DNA from: Sphingobacterium thalpophilum
Lineage (GTDB): Bacteria > Bacteroidota > Bacteroidia > Sphingobacteriales > Sphingobacteriaceae
Direction of reading: 5' to 3'
NCBI GenBank assembly: GCA_945868825.1
Contig: CAMBMM010000001.1
Location: 186,001-250,000, forward strand
DNA length: 64,000 nt
Shown here: positions 19,913 through 29,125 of the stretch, piece after piece
Numbering within the stretch: position 1 is the first letter of the stretch
Layout of the letters: each line of letters opens with the position of its first letter
Position numbers and translations under genes: made by a program
The notes under the pieces: model-generated
Database searches by the model: none
Told to the model about the DNA's origin: nothing
The model's input: the letters and a program-made list of their open reading frames with translations, nothing else

Positions 19913-20800
19913 TTAATTGCTTACTTTTTGAATAAAAATATCATTTATGCTAGGTATCACTTCGCTTAGTTGCTGAATTTGAATGTGTGGCAATAGGTAG
20001 CTTAACACCTCGTTAGGCGTTTTGCCCTCCGTTATTTTAATATGAATTTCGTGTGGCTTGCCCGTAGATACAATGCTAAATAAATCCGCTTTTTCGGCAG
20101 GAAATTGTCCCGTAAATTCGATACGAAAGGTATTGTTAAGGTAGCTATTTTTAATGTCACTTACCTTACCATCTAAAATTTTATGCGATTTGTTAATCAA
20201 GGCAATGCTGTCGCACAGTTGCTCTACCGATTCCATGCGGTGGGTAGAAAAAATAATGGTTGCACCTTTTTGGTTTAACTCTAAAATTTCTTGGGTAATA
20301 ATTTCGGCATTTACCGGATCGAAACCAGAAAAAGGTTCATCCAAAATAATCAGTTCCGGTTCGTGCAATACAGTAGCCACAAACTGTACCTTTTGTTGCA
20401 TGCCCTTACTTAAATCTTCCACTTTTTTGTTCCACCAGCCCTGCATGTCCATTTTTTCGAACCAATATTTTATGCGCTTGGTGGCCTCTGCTCTAGAAAG
20501 TCCCTTGAGCTGGGCTAAGTACAGGGCCTGTTCGCCAATTTCCATTTTTTTGTATAGGCCTCTTTCCTCGGGTAGGTAGCCAATTTTGGCAATGTGCTTG
20601 GGGTTTAGCTTTTCTCCGTTAAAAAATACGTCGCCACTATCGGGTGCGGTAATTTGGTTGATAATGCGAATAAGAGAGGTTTTTCCTGCACCATTCGGAC
20701 CTAATAGCCCAAAAATGCTGCCTTTTTCAATATCCATGCTCACATCATCGAGGGCACGGTGTTGGGCATATTGTTTTACAATGTGTTGGATGCGTAACAT
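19913..20800 (-). CDS. ABC transporter ATP-binding protein (NatA-like)
   Basis: GLLGPNGAGKTSLIRI, DLSKGMQQKVQFVATVLHEPELIILDEPFSGFDP. Confidence 0.92.
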   Translation of the reverse strand: MLRIQHIVKQYAQHRALDDVSMDIEKGSIFGLLGPNGAGKTSLIRIINQITAPDSGDVFFNGEKLNPKHIAKIGYLPEERGLYKKMEIGEQALYLAQLKGLSRAEATKRIKYWFEKMDMQGWWNKKVEDLSKGMQQKVQFVATVLHEPELIILDEPFSGFDPVNAEIITQEILELNQKGATIIFSTHRMESVEQLCDSIALINKSHKILDGKVSDIKNSYLNNTFRIEFTGQFPAEKADLFSIVSTGKPHEIHIKITEGKTPNEVLSYLLPHIQIQQLSEVIPSINDIFIQKVSN

Positions 20801-20844
20801 GCGATCTTTTTATTATTTAGATGTTTTAAGTGAATTTAAGTTAC

Positions 20845-20876
20845 AAAAAACCCATCCTTTTCTAAGATGGGCTTTT
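20845..20876 (-). terminator. Rho-independent terminator downstream of dnaJ
   Basis: GCCCATCTTAGAAAAGGATGGG followed by T6 on the minus strand. Confidence 0.8.
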
Positions 20877-20880
20877 CTTA

Positions 20881-22038
20881 TTAACCAAAATATTCTCTCA
20901 TCCGTTCGAAAAAGCTTTTTTCGCCTTTGCCCGGTTGGGGTTTAAAATTAGGCGATGCTTGTAACTTTTCTACAAGCTCTCGTTCTTCTTTGGAGAGGGC
21001 TTTGGGTGTCCAAATGTTTACATAAATTAATTCGTCGCCACGGTGGTACGAGTTTACCTCCGGGATGCCCTTTCCTTTTAAGCGCAATATTTTTCCGGCT
21101 TGGGTACCGGCATCAATTTTTAATTTGGCTTTGCCATCAATGGTAGGCACTTCTACACTGGCGCCCAAGGCAGCATCGGCAAAACTGATGTATAAATCGT
21201 AAACAATATTAAAGCCATCACGTTTCAAGGTTTCGTGCTCAATTTCTTCAATCAAAATAATTAAGTCGCCGGGTACGCCACCACGAGGGGCTGCATTGCC
21301 TTTGCCACTCATAGACAGTTGCATGCCTTCGCTTACGCCAGCCGGAATTTGAATGCTGATGGTTTCTTCGCCACGGCTCAAGCCTTCGCCATGGCAGGTA
21401 CCGCATTTGGCGGTAATTTCAGAACCTTCGCCATTACAAGTAGGGCAGGTGCTGGTAGTTTGCATTTGGCCCAAAATGGTATTGGTTACTCGGCGTACAG
21501 CACCACTACCGCCACAGGTACGGCAGGTGCTTACCGACGATTTGTCTTTTGCCCCCGAACCGCTACAGCTTTGGCAAACCACTTGCTTGTTTACTTTTAT
21601 CTTTTTCTCAACTCCCTTGGCAATTTCTTCGAGGGTGAGTCTTACTTTAATGCGCAAATTACTGCCACGTGCTACACGGCGTCCGCCACGTGTAGATTGC
21701 CCACCGCCAAAAAAACTATCGAAGGGGCTACCGCCACCACCACCGAAAATATCGCCAAATTGGCTAAAAATATCTTCCATGTTCATGTTTCCGGCACCGC
21801 CAGAGCCACCTTGTCCAGCTCCAGCATGGCCAAATTGGTCGTAGCGCTGTTTTTTCTCTGCGTTGCTTAATACCTCGTAGGCCTCGGCACCTTCCTTAAA
21901 TTTATCTTCCGCAGCTTTGTCGTCGGGGTTTTTATCTGGATGGAATTTGATGGCTAATTTGCGATAGGCCTTTTTAATTTCATCGGCCGAAGCGCTTTTG
22001 CTTACACCGAGTATGTCGTAATAATCTCTTTTAGCCAT
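20881..22038 (-). CDS. dnaJ: Molecular chaperone DnaJ
   Basis: [34 protein letters not shown]; four CxxCxGxG zinc-finger repeats. Confidence 0.97.
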   Translation of the reverse strand: MAKRDYYDILGVSKSASADEIKKAYRKLAIKFHPDKNPDDKAAEDKFKEGAEAYEVLSNAEKKQRYDQFGHAGAGQGGSGGAGNMNMEDIFSQFGDIFGGGGGSPFDSFFGGGQSTRGGRRVARGSNLRIKVRLTLEEIAKGVEKKIKVNKQVVCQSCSGSGAKDKSSVSTCRTCGGSGAVRRVTNTILGQMQTTSTCPTCNGEGSEITAKCGTCHGEGLSRGEETISIQIPAGVSEGMQLSMSGKGNAAPRGGVPGDLIILIEEIEHETLKRDGFNIVYDLYISFADAALGASVEVPTIDGKAKLKIDAGTQAGKILRLKGKGIPEVNSYHRGDELIYVNIWTPKALSKEERELVEKLQASPNFKPQPGKGEKSFFERMREYFG

Positions 22039-22042
22039 ATAC

Positions 22043-22534
22043 TTATTGTCCTACTACTACTTTGGCAAAACGGATTACTTTATCGTTTAGGTAATAGCCT
22101 TTTTCTAGTTGATCTACTATTTTTCCTTTCAATGCATCGCTTGGGGCCGGTATGTTTGTGATGGCCTCGTGAATATCGGCATCAAAAACCTGACCCTGCG
22201 TATCCATTTCTTTAAGCCCCAATTGGCTTAGGGTATTTTTAAATTTATGCTGAACCAAGGCAATACCCTCTTTAATAGGGGTTACTTCGGTGGCTTGTTC
22301 CATCGATTTAAGTCCACGTTCAAAATCGTCTAATACGGGCAATAGGGATATAATGACTTCTTTGCCCGCAGTTTGCAACAATTCTATACGCTCTTTGCTG
22401 GTACGGCGTTTAAAATTATCAAACTCGGCGTATAAACGCAGGTATTTATCGTTTGCTTCGGTTACTTGTGCTTGCAATGCTTCTAAGGGATCAACCGCTT
22501 TTTCTGCTTTGCTGCTTTTTTTTGTTTTAGACAT
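22043..22534 (-). CDS. grpE: Nucleotide exchange factor GrpE
   Basis: [40 protein letters not shown]. Confidence 0.95.
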   Translation of the reverse strand: MSKTKKSSKAEKAVDPLEALQAQVTEANDKYLRLYAEFDNFKRRTSKERIELLQTAGKEVIISLLPVLDDFERGLKSMEQATEVTPIKEGIALVQHKFKNTLSQLGLKEMDTQGQVFDADIHEAITNIPAPSDALKGKIVDQLEKGYYLNDKVIRFAKVVVGQ

Positions 22535-22635
22535 ATTTCAATTCCTTTTTCTCTTGCGTACCAAAATTGTTGCCAAAGCTATTTTCCCGACAAGCTGTCA
22601 GTGCTTTTCAGTGGTATTACACAAATTGTCGGCTT

Positions 22636-23316
22636 TTAAATGCTGGCTTTTTCTTGTACTTGTCCGTTATCGCAGTTAAGTATGCGTGCCGGGTGGGTGC
22701 GTATAATGTGGTAATCGTGCGTGGCCAAAACCACAGCCGTACCAGTTTGGCTAATTTGGTGTAGTAATTGGGCAATTTCTTCCGAAGTTTCCGGATCGAG
22801 ATGGCCAGTGGGTTCATCGGCTAAAATTACTTCTGGGTTGTTTAGTAAAGCACGGGCAATAACTACACGTTGCTGCTCTCCACCCGATAATTCGTGTGGC
22901 ATTTTACTGATTTTTGAGCGTAAGCCCACTTTATCTAATACTTCGCGAATGCGGGCCGAAATTTCTATTTCGTTCGTCCATGCGGTGGCACGTAGTACAA
23001 ATTCCAGGTTTTTTTCTACGCTGCGGTCGGTAAGCAATTGAAAATCTTGAAATACAATACCAATTTTTCTCCGTAAAAAGGGCACTTCAGATGCGGTTAA
23101 TTTCTTTAAATCGTAGCCAGCCACTACACCTTCACCGGTTTTTATATGCAAATCGCCATACAATACTTTTAATAAACTACTTTTCCCAGAACCGGTTTGG
23201 CCAATAAGGTATACCAATTCGCTCTTGTTTACTTCGAAATTTACTCGAGAAAGTACCAATTGATTTTGTTGAAAAATATCTACGTTGGTTAGTCTAATAA
23301 CGGCGTTTGTAAACAT
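22636..23316 (-). CDS. ftsE: Cell division ATP-binding protein FtsE-like ABC ATPase
   Basis: LIGQTGSGKSSLLKVLYGDL, ELSGGEQQRVVIARALLNNPEVILADEPTGHLDPE. Confidence 0.85.
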   Translation of the reverse strand: MFTNAVIRLTNVDIFQQNQLVLSRVNFEVNKSELVYLIGQTGSGKSSLLKVLYGDLHIKTGEGVVAGYDLKKLTASEVPFLRRKIGIVFQDFQLLTDRSVEKNLEFVLRATAWTNEIEISARIREVLDKVGLRSKISKMPHELSGGEQQRVVIARALLNNPEVILADEPTGHLDPETSEEIAQLLHQISQTGTAVVLATHDYHIIRTHPARILNCDNGQVQEKASI

Positions 23317-23317
23317 A

Positions 23318-23521
23318 TTAAAGATCTAGTTTTAAGATTTGTCCGAAAGGAGTTTCGTTTACTAATTTCATGATGTATTCTGCTCTGTCGGCTAGCCCTA
23401 TTTTTTCTAAGGATTTTTCAGGTCTATCTACCCGAAAATAGGCCAATAGTGTGAAAGAATCGTCTCTCAACTGCACATAGTCGGGTATTTTGGCTACACC
23501 TTTTACTTTAATTAAATACAT
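23318..23521 (-). CDS. Small conserved hypothetical protein (67 aa)
   Basis: Tightly packed between ftsE and the LuxC-like gene; MYLIKVKGVAKIPDYVQLRDDSFTLLAYFRVDRP. Confidence 0.65.
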   Translation of the reverse strand: MYLIKVKGVAKIPDYVQLRDDSFTLLAYFRVDRPEKSLEKIGLADRAEYIMKLVNETPFGQILKLDL

Positions 23522-23534
23522 CCTTTCAAAGGTA

Positions 23535-24602
23535 TTAATTTCTGCTAAAATTTGGGAGTTCTTCGCATAAGAATTGCATCACATCGCGGCCATCGGCATA
23601 GTCCCATAACCTTGGGAATTGCGTATAGCCAAAGGGCACCACTTGGTTGCTCAGGTTAAGAGAAGACATGCTGGCTACACATTGAATTTCTTCTGTAATG
23701 GTTTGTAAGTGTTTTTCTAAGTCTGCTTTGCTAGCATACTCTTCAGTAAAAAGTACGGCCAGGGGCGAATGCAAGCTAGTATCGGGCTTGGTGAGTAAAA
23801 ATCCATTGTCTAAATGTGCATCGCTGTTTACCAAGTAAATAGACTTGTTGTACTCGTAATTGTTTAAGTATTTATGATGCTGAATTATGGAATTGTATGA
23901 CTCTATCGGTTCAAAAAAATGAGCCATATCATAGCTTTTAGGTATATATATTTTGGATACATTGCGGCAACCCAATCCGAAATAAGAAAAAATATCGACA
24001 CCTAATTGCTGCATTTCTTCCTCCGATTCGTTGCCATTAATGAATGCTACACTGGTTCTGTTTTTGCGGATAATGTGTGGAACTTTGCCAAAATAGTACT
24101 CAAAATACCGCGAACTGTTGTTGCTGCCGGTAGCGATTACGGCATCGAAATTGGCTAGACGTTCTACATAGGAAATGCGTTCAGCAAACCCAGGTTCTAG
24201 GGCAATTAATTGATCGAGTACATAAGGGATGAGTACTTTATCTTGCGACGAAAGTTTAATGAGCGCCGTATGTCCGGCGGCCAATACACAAACCACATCG
24301 TGGAAACCCACCATAGGAATATTTCCGGCTAAAATAAGTCCCACTTTTTTTGGAGCGTTAACTTCAGGGAAATTACTCCACTGCTTGGCCCAAGTGGCTA
24401 AGCTTTCTGCTTGGAGCATGGTGCCGATAGCTGCAACAGCTTTTTCTATGTTTTCGGTGCTAAACCACGCATTTTCTTGTTTAGCTCTTTGGCTGATGTC
24501 TATGAAACCTTCGCTTTGTGCTTGTATACTTGCTGCCCATTTTGTAAGTGCAGCTAGTCTTTTTTCTGTAGTCAATAGGGGGCTCATACTCGTTTTAATC
24601 AA
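23535..24602 (-). CDS. LuxC-like acyl-CoA reductase
   Basis: KVGLILAGNIPMVGFHDVVCVLAAGHTALIKLSS, SRYFEYYFGKVPHIIRKNRTSVAFING, FGLGCRNVSKIYIPK (catalytic Cys). Confidence 0.88.
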   Translation of the reverse strand: MIKTSMSPLLTTEKRLAALTKWAASIQAQSEGFIDISQRAKQENAWFSTENIEKAVAAIGTMLQAESLATWAKQWSNFPEVNAPKKVGLILAGNIPMVGFHDVVCVLAAGHTALIKLSSQDKVLIPYVLDQLIALEPGFAERISYVERLANFDAVIATGSNNSSRYFEYYFGKVPHIIRKNRTSVAFINGNESEEEMQQLGVDIFSYFGLGCRNVSKIYIPKSYDMAHFFEPIESYNSIIQHHKYLNNYEYNKSIYLVNSDAHLDNGFLLTKPDTSLHSPLAVLFTEEYASKADLEKHLQTITEEIQCVASMSSLNLSNQVVPFGYTQFPRLWDYADGRDVMQFLCEELPNFSRN

Positions 24603-24682
24603 GAAAATAGTATCTTTGTACGTTATTAAAATCTTGTGGATTTTAAGTCTGCAAAATTAAGCTAAAATTTAGTATTTGACCC

Positions 24683-25033
24683 ATGGCTATTAAAATTACC
24701 GACGAATGTATTAACTGCGGAGCTTGCGAACCGGAGTGCCCCAATAACGCTATTTACGATGCTGGCGCTACCTGGCGCTTTGCCGATGGTACCGGCTTAC
24801 GAGGATTGATTGACTTTAAAGGAAGCGAAGTGAATGCCGAAGAAGTACAAGCTGCGGTTTCTGATGAAGTATATTATATTGTTTCTGATAAATGCACCGA
24901 GTGTGTGGGTTTTCACGATGAACCTCAATGTGCGGCTGTTTGCCCAGTAGATTGTTGCGTTGATGATGAAAATGTTCGCGAAACTGAAGAAGAATTATTA
25001 GCTAAAAAAGAGTGGTTGCATTTAGAAGCATAA
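24683..25033 (+). CDS. 2x[4Fe-4S] ferredoxin
   Basis: CINCGACEPECPNNAI and CTECVGFHDEPQCAAVCPVDCC. Confidence 0.92.
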   Translation: MAIKITDECINCGACEPECPNNAIYDAGATWRFADGTGLRGLIDFKGSEVNAEEVQAAVSDEVYYIVSDKCTECVGFHDEPQCAAVCPVDCCVDDENVRETEEELLAKKEWLHLEA

Positions 25034-25055
25034 GTAAGAATTATTACGATTTTTA

Positions 25056-25086
25056 AAAAGCCTCGAAACTGTTCGGGGCTTTTTTT
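25056..25086 (+). terminator. Rho-independent terminator after ferredoxin
   Basis: GCCTCGAA-ACTG-TTCGGGGC followed by T7. Confidence 0.85.
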
Positions 25087-25176
25087 ATGCCGTTCGTCTA
25101 TCTTTTCTGTTTGTTCGTCGGAAATATCTATAGTAAAAAGTGGAGAGGATGTATTATTGAAAAAAATATAATTCTT

Positions 25177-25593
25177 ATGAAAAAGCTCTTAGTACTATCC
25201 GTTTTATTATCAAGCTTACTTTTTAGTTGTAAAAAAGATGAAGCACCTACCCAAGAACAAATTGTTAAAAATCAGCTGCTAGGTAAATGGAACCAAACAC
25301 AAACGAGTGTAGAAGTTCCCCTTGGTTCTCCTGAAGTTATTAGTGTTTCATCGGGTGTTACCTATGAATTTCTAGAAAATGGCAACCTGATTTTAACTAG
25401 TTCAGGCATCCCAACTACCTTTACATGGTCTGGTTTAGATGCATCTACCATCAAATATGTGTCACTTGATCTGACTACTGAATTTATTTATACGATTGTA
25501 CAAGTAGATGCTACTACCTTGAAACTATCATTTATTTATTTTCAAAATGGGGTGGAGGGTAAAAAGTATAAATATTTCACCAAAATCCCTTAA
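25177..25593 (+). CDS. Hypothetical lipoprotein (lipocalin-like)
   Basis: Lipobox LSSLLFSCKKDEAPT; LLGKWNQTQ...YEFLENGNLILTSSG. ATG 25177 gives a proper signal peptide; the track start at 25087 is less likely. Confidence 0.75.
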   Translation: MKKLLVLSVLLSSLLFSCKKDEAPTQEQIVKNQLLGKWNQTQTSVEVPLGSPEVISVSSGVTYEFLENGNLILTSSGIPTTFTWSGLDASTIKYVSLDLTTEFIYTIVQVDATTLKLSFIYFQNGVEGKKYKYFTKIP

Positions 25594-25618
25594 TGGCTTT
25601 GCTTATTTAAATCTAAAT

Positions 25619-25650
25619 AACCTCTCGAAACACATTCGGGAGGTTTTTTT
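25619..25650 (+). terminator. Rho-independent terminator
   Basis: AACCTCTCGAA-ACACA-TTCGGGAGGTT followed by T-run. Confidence 0.85.
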
Positions 25651-25694
25651 GTGCTCATTCCAATCGTAATTTTAAAAATCTTTACATTCGTACT

Positions 25695-26495
25695 ATGAAT
25701 GTTGCTTACGGCGTATGTAATTTAACTGTAATACCCCTGCGGGCCGAACCGTCTGATAAAGCAGAAATTAAAACCCAATTGCTATTTGGCGATGCCTTCA
25801 AAATTTTAGAGCGTCAAGAAAAATGGATATGGATTGAAACCATCTATGAAAATTACCAAGGGTGGATGGACCCTAAGCAATATACGCCCATTTCGGAAGC
25901 CGATGCCCAAGAGTGGTTGCAGCAAAAAGCTATTGTTGATTTAACTTTAACTGCTTCGGTGCAAAAACTCAATGGCGAAACCATCCAATTGGTGCCGGGC
26001 TGTACCTTACCTTTTTTGAAAGATAAGCAGCTGCGTTTAGGTGAAACCACCTATACTTTTAATGGAGCGGAACGTTTGCCTAATGCTGAACATTTTGACC
26101 AGGAAGTGGCTGCTGTAGCTAAATTTTTCTTAAATGCGCCTTATTTATGGGGTGGCCGTACGCCTTGGGGAATAGATTGCTCGGGTTTAACACAGCAGGT
26201 GTATAAACATTTTGGTACGGCTATTCTTCGTGATGCATCACAGCAGGCTACCCAAGGTGAAACCGTTAATTTTTTAGCAGAGGCAAAGCCTGGAGATTTG
26301 GCTTTTTTTGACAATGCAGAGGGCCGAATTATTCACGTAGGTATTCTACTAAGTCCCGAAGAAATTATTCATGCCTCGGGCAGGGTAAAAATAGACCGCA
26401 TAGATAATGAGGGCATTTACAGCGAAGAACTAGGAAAGCGCACGCATCAATTGCGCATTATAAAACGATTTTACCAAACTCAAGGGTATCAATAA
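25695..26495 (+). CDS. C40 (NlpC/P60) peptidase with SH3 domain
   Basis: [55 protein letters not shown]. Confidence 0.93.
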   Translation: MNVAYGVCNLTVIPLRAEPSDKAEIKTQLLFGDAFKILERQEKWIWIETIYENYQGWMDPKQYTPISEADAQEWLQQKAIVDLTLTASVQKLNGETIQLVPGCTLPFLKDKQLRLGETTYTFNGAERLPNAEHFDQEVAAVAKFFLNAPYLWGGRTPWGIDCSGLTQQVYKHFGTAILRDASQQATQGETVNFLAEAKPGDLAFFDNAEGRIIHVGILLSPEEIIHASGRVKIDRIDNEGIYSEELGKRTHQLRIIKRFYQTQGYQ

Positions 26496-26694
26496 ATAGC
26501 TTTTCTACTTTTTTGCGGGCCCAGTCTGTTTTTCGTAAAAATTTCAGGCTCGATTTTAAACTCGGGTTGGAGTGAAAACAATTAATACGCACCAATTCGT
26601 CCAATTCTTCCCAGGTGTAGGTCATGAGCAAGTAGCGTAAAATGTGCTCTAAGGTTTTTCCGTGTAGCGGATTGTTTTTTTGTATTTCTTCCAT
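26458..26694 (-). CDS. VF530 / DUF2132 family DNA-binding protein
   Basis: [17 protein letters not shown]...[27 protein letters not shown]. Overlaps the upstream convergent CDS by 38 bp but the family match is strong. Confidence 0.88.
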   Translation of the reverse strand: MEEIQKNNPLHGKTLEHILRYLLMTYTWEELDELVRINCFHSNPSLKSSLKFLRKTDWARKKVEKLFIDTLEFGKIVL

Positions 26695-26695
26695 C

Positions 26696-27613
26696 TTACT
26701 CTTCGGCTGAAATTGCCCAGGTTAAAATTATACGATCGTCGCCCACCGAAATTAATTCGTTGTTAAAAGTGCTCCAAGCCAATTTGTTTACCGAGTGGCT
26801 ATGGCTATCAAACCCTTTTTCTCGACTGATGGTTTTAAGAAGTTTAAAGGTTTCTGCATCCCAAATCTTAATGCTTTTATCGCGACTTGCTGTAGCAAAA
26901 TAGTCACCATTGGGGCTATATTCAATATCGTAAATGGCAAATAAATGCGCCGGAATATTCTCTTTTAAGCTAAGAGTACTTAAATCCCATACTTTTAATT
27001 GTGCATCTCTGCTGCCCGAAAGTAAATAGCGCCCGCAAGGTGAAAACGCTAGTGATGTAATGGGTAGAGTATGACCTTTTAAAACACATGTCAAGCTATA
27101 ATTGTGGGTAGTGTAGAGGTAAATATTGTTGTCTTTACAGCCGGCAGCTATATAATGTTCATCCGGGCTGGTGCTGAGACAGCGCACGGTGTGGCTGCCT
27201 ACTTGTATGTGTTTTTTTTGGGCAAAGGTTTCTAAATCCCAAATGCTGATGCTTCCATCTTCAGAGGCTACAGCCAGCTCTTTACGATTAGTTAATGAAG
27301 TAATATCAAAAATTGGCTGTTGGTGAAAGGTAATTTGGTGGCTAAGCTCTTGACTGATGAAGTTAAATACACTGAGTTTACCACTTCGTTCACCAGAAAC
27401 AAGCACCGGCGCTGCTTCGGGGCAATGCAGGGCATAAACCGATTGTTCTACCGGGAACATTACTTTTACCAAATCGTGCGTTTTCAGGCTCCATTCCACC
27501 ACTCCCTTATCATTTCCAGCTGTAAAAAAGATATGTGCTTTCTGCGAATTTACCACCGTGTAAATGGGTTCTCGGTGGCCCACCAGCTTGGCGCTTTGTT
27601 GTACCTGTATCAT
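26696..27613 (-). CDS. WD40 repeat protein
   Basis: Repeated GH...V..L..SP....L.SGS.D..I.VWD units. Confidence 0.92.
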   Translation of the reverse strand: MIQVQQSAKLVGHREPIYTVVNSQKAHIFFTAGNDKGVVEWSLKTHDLVKVMFPVEQSVYALHCPEAAPVLVSGERSGKLSVFNFISQELSHQITFHQQPIFDITSLTNRKELAVASEDGSISIWDLETFAQKKHIQVGSHTVRCLSTSPDEHYIAAGCKDNNIYLYTTHNYSLTCVLKGHTLPITSLAFSPCGRYLLSGSRDAQLKVWDLSTLSLKENIPAHLFAIYDIEYSPNGDYFATASRDKSIKIWDAETFKLLKTISREKGFDSHSHSVNKLAWSTFNNELISVGDDRIILTWAISAEE

Positions 27614-27618
27614 GTATA

Positions 27619-27647
27619 CAAAACTATTCTTTTTTTGCGTATACCAA
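27619..27647 (-). promoter_or_regulatory. Bacteroidota -33/-7 promoter for WD40 gene
   Basis: Minus strand TTGG-N16/18-TAGTTTTG, ending 5 nt before the ATG of the WD40 CDS. Confidence 0.6.
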
Positions 27648-27691
27648 TTTCGTAAAACCAGCTAAAAAAATTCTTTTTTCATATTTTTTCG

Positions 27692-27699
27692 TACTTTTG
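27692..27699 (+). promoter_or_regulatory. Putative -7 element (TACTTTTG) for the dihydroorotase-like gene
   Basis: Matches TAnnTTTG; about 158 nt upstream of ATG 27858. Confidence 0.5.
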
Positions 27700-27857
27700 G
27701 GTTTAATGAGAGGCCACCAGTTTTTCGTATCGCTACTGAATCTACACCAGTTTGTCGATTATTGCACTCATTCCTTCGTTTTCATCCCTTTAATCTCTCC
27801 ATTAACCCCGTTTCGAGCGCATCCGTATTTGCTTGTTCCGAGAAACCCCATTGCCCT

Positions 27858-29123
27858 ATGAAAAAAATATTGATACAATCGGCAACACTCATAGATAGCC
27901 AATTAAAAAGCTATCCAAATACCGATGTATTGGTGGTAGATGGAAAAATAGCGGCCATTGGCAAAGACTTAGCGTTGCCTGACAATGCGGAGATTATAGA
28001 AGCCGTAGGTGCTATTTTAGCCCCCGGATTTTGCGATTTAAATGTAAATGCCGGAGAACCCGGTTTTGAAACCAAAGAAGATTTACAAAGCTTGGCTCGT
28101 GCCGCCTTTGCAGGAGGCATTACTGCCTTAGCTTTACAACCCAATACCAATCCGCCTTTATATTCAAAGGCCCAAATATCATACATCTGCTCTTCTGCGG
28201 CAGATTTACCAGTGGCTATTCATCCATTGGGTACCATCAGCTACGAACGTAAAGGAGAGGCCTTGGCTGAACTTTTTGATATGCACCAAGCCGGAGCCTT
28301 GGCTTTTACCGATGGCGATAAACCCCTAGCTCATGCCGGAGTAATGAGCAGAGCGCTCTTATATACTAAGGGCTTTGGCGCCCGAATTTTTTCGTATGCC
28401 GAAGATGCCAGCATGGCAGCCCATGCTATGGTAAATGAAGGTGTAGTAAGTACCTATTTAGGTTTAAAAGGAAATCCGGCCTTGGCCGAAGAATTAATGA
28501 TTTCACGAGATATTGAACTGGCGGCCTATAATCAAAGTCCGATTCATTTTAGTACCATTTCCTCCGCTAAAAGTGTGCAACTCATTCGTGAGGCCAAAGC
28601 AAAAGGAATAGCCGTAACCTGTGATGTGGCTGCCCATCACTTGGTACTTACCGAAGAAGCTTTGCTTGGTTTTGACTCAAACTATAAAGTAAAACCGCCC
28701 TTGCGTACCGAAGAGGACAGAAACGCACTCTTAGCCGGCTTAGCTGATGATACCATCGATGCGGTGGTTTCGCAACATACCCCTCACGAAATTGAATTTA
28801 AAGCGCTCGAATTTGGTTTGGCCGCTTATGGAATTATAGGCCTACAGACGCTATTGCCTCTAGTACTTAAAGCGGGCTTAACTACCCGAGATATCATAAA
28901 AAAATTAGCCCTGGAGCCACGAAAAATTTTAGGTCTAGCCCTCCCAAAAATTGCCGAAGGCGAATCTGCGGATTTGGTTTTGTTCGATCCGAAAGCACGT
29001 TGGGTGTTTGATGAACAAACAAATGCCTCTAAATCAGCAAATAGTCCGTTTATGGGGCACGAATTTACAGGCCAAGTACGTTGGGCTTGTGCCAACAATC
29101 AGTATTACACCTTAAAAAATTAA
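27858..29123 (+). CDS. pyrC: Dihydroorotase homologue, likely non-catalytic
   Basis: EPGFETKEDLQSLARAAFAGGITALALQPNTNPP, VKPPLRTEEDRNALLAGL, SQHTPHEIEFKALEFGLAAYGIIGLQT; see findings for missing catalytic residues. Confidence 0.88.
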   Translation: MKKILIQSATLIDSQLKSYPNTDVLVVDGKIAAIGKDLALPDNAEIIEAVGAILAPGFCDLNVNAGEPGFETKEDLQSLARAAFAGGITALALQPNTNPPLYSKAQISYICSSAADLPVAIHPLGTISYERKGEALAELFDMHQAGALAFTDGDKPLAHAGVMSRALLYTKGFGARIFSYAEDASMAAHAMVNEGVVSTYLGLKGNPALAEELMISRDIELAAYNQSPIHFSTISSAKSVQLIREAKAKGIAVTCDVAAHHLVLTEEALLGFDSNYKVKPPLRTEEDRNALLAGLADDTIDAVVSQHTPHEIEFKALEFGLAAYGIIGLQTLLPLVLKAGLTTRDIIKKLALEPRKILGLALPKIAEGESADLVLFDPKARWVFDEQTNASKSANSPFMGHEFTGQVRWACANNQYYTLKN

Positions 29124-29125
29124 GT

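Noticed and set aside
21319-21870. 183-aa Ala/Thr-rich ORF antisense to dnaJ, plus overlapping 163-aa ORF
   Set aside because: Repetitive composition arises from the complement of the Gly/Cys-rich dnaJ zinc finger region; dnaJ itself is unambiguous.
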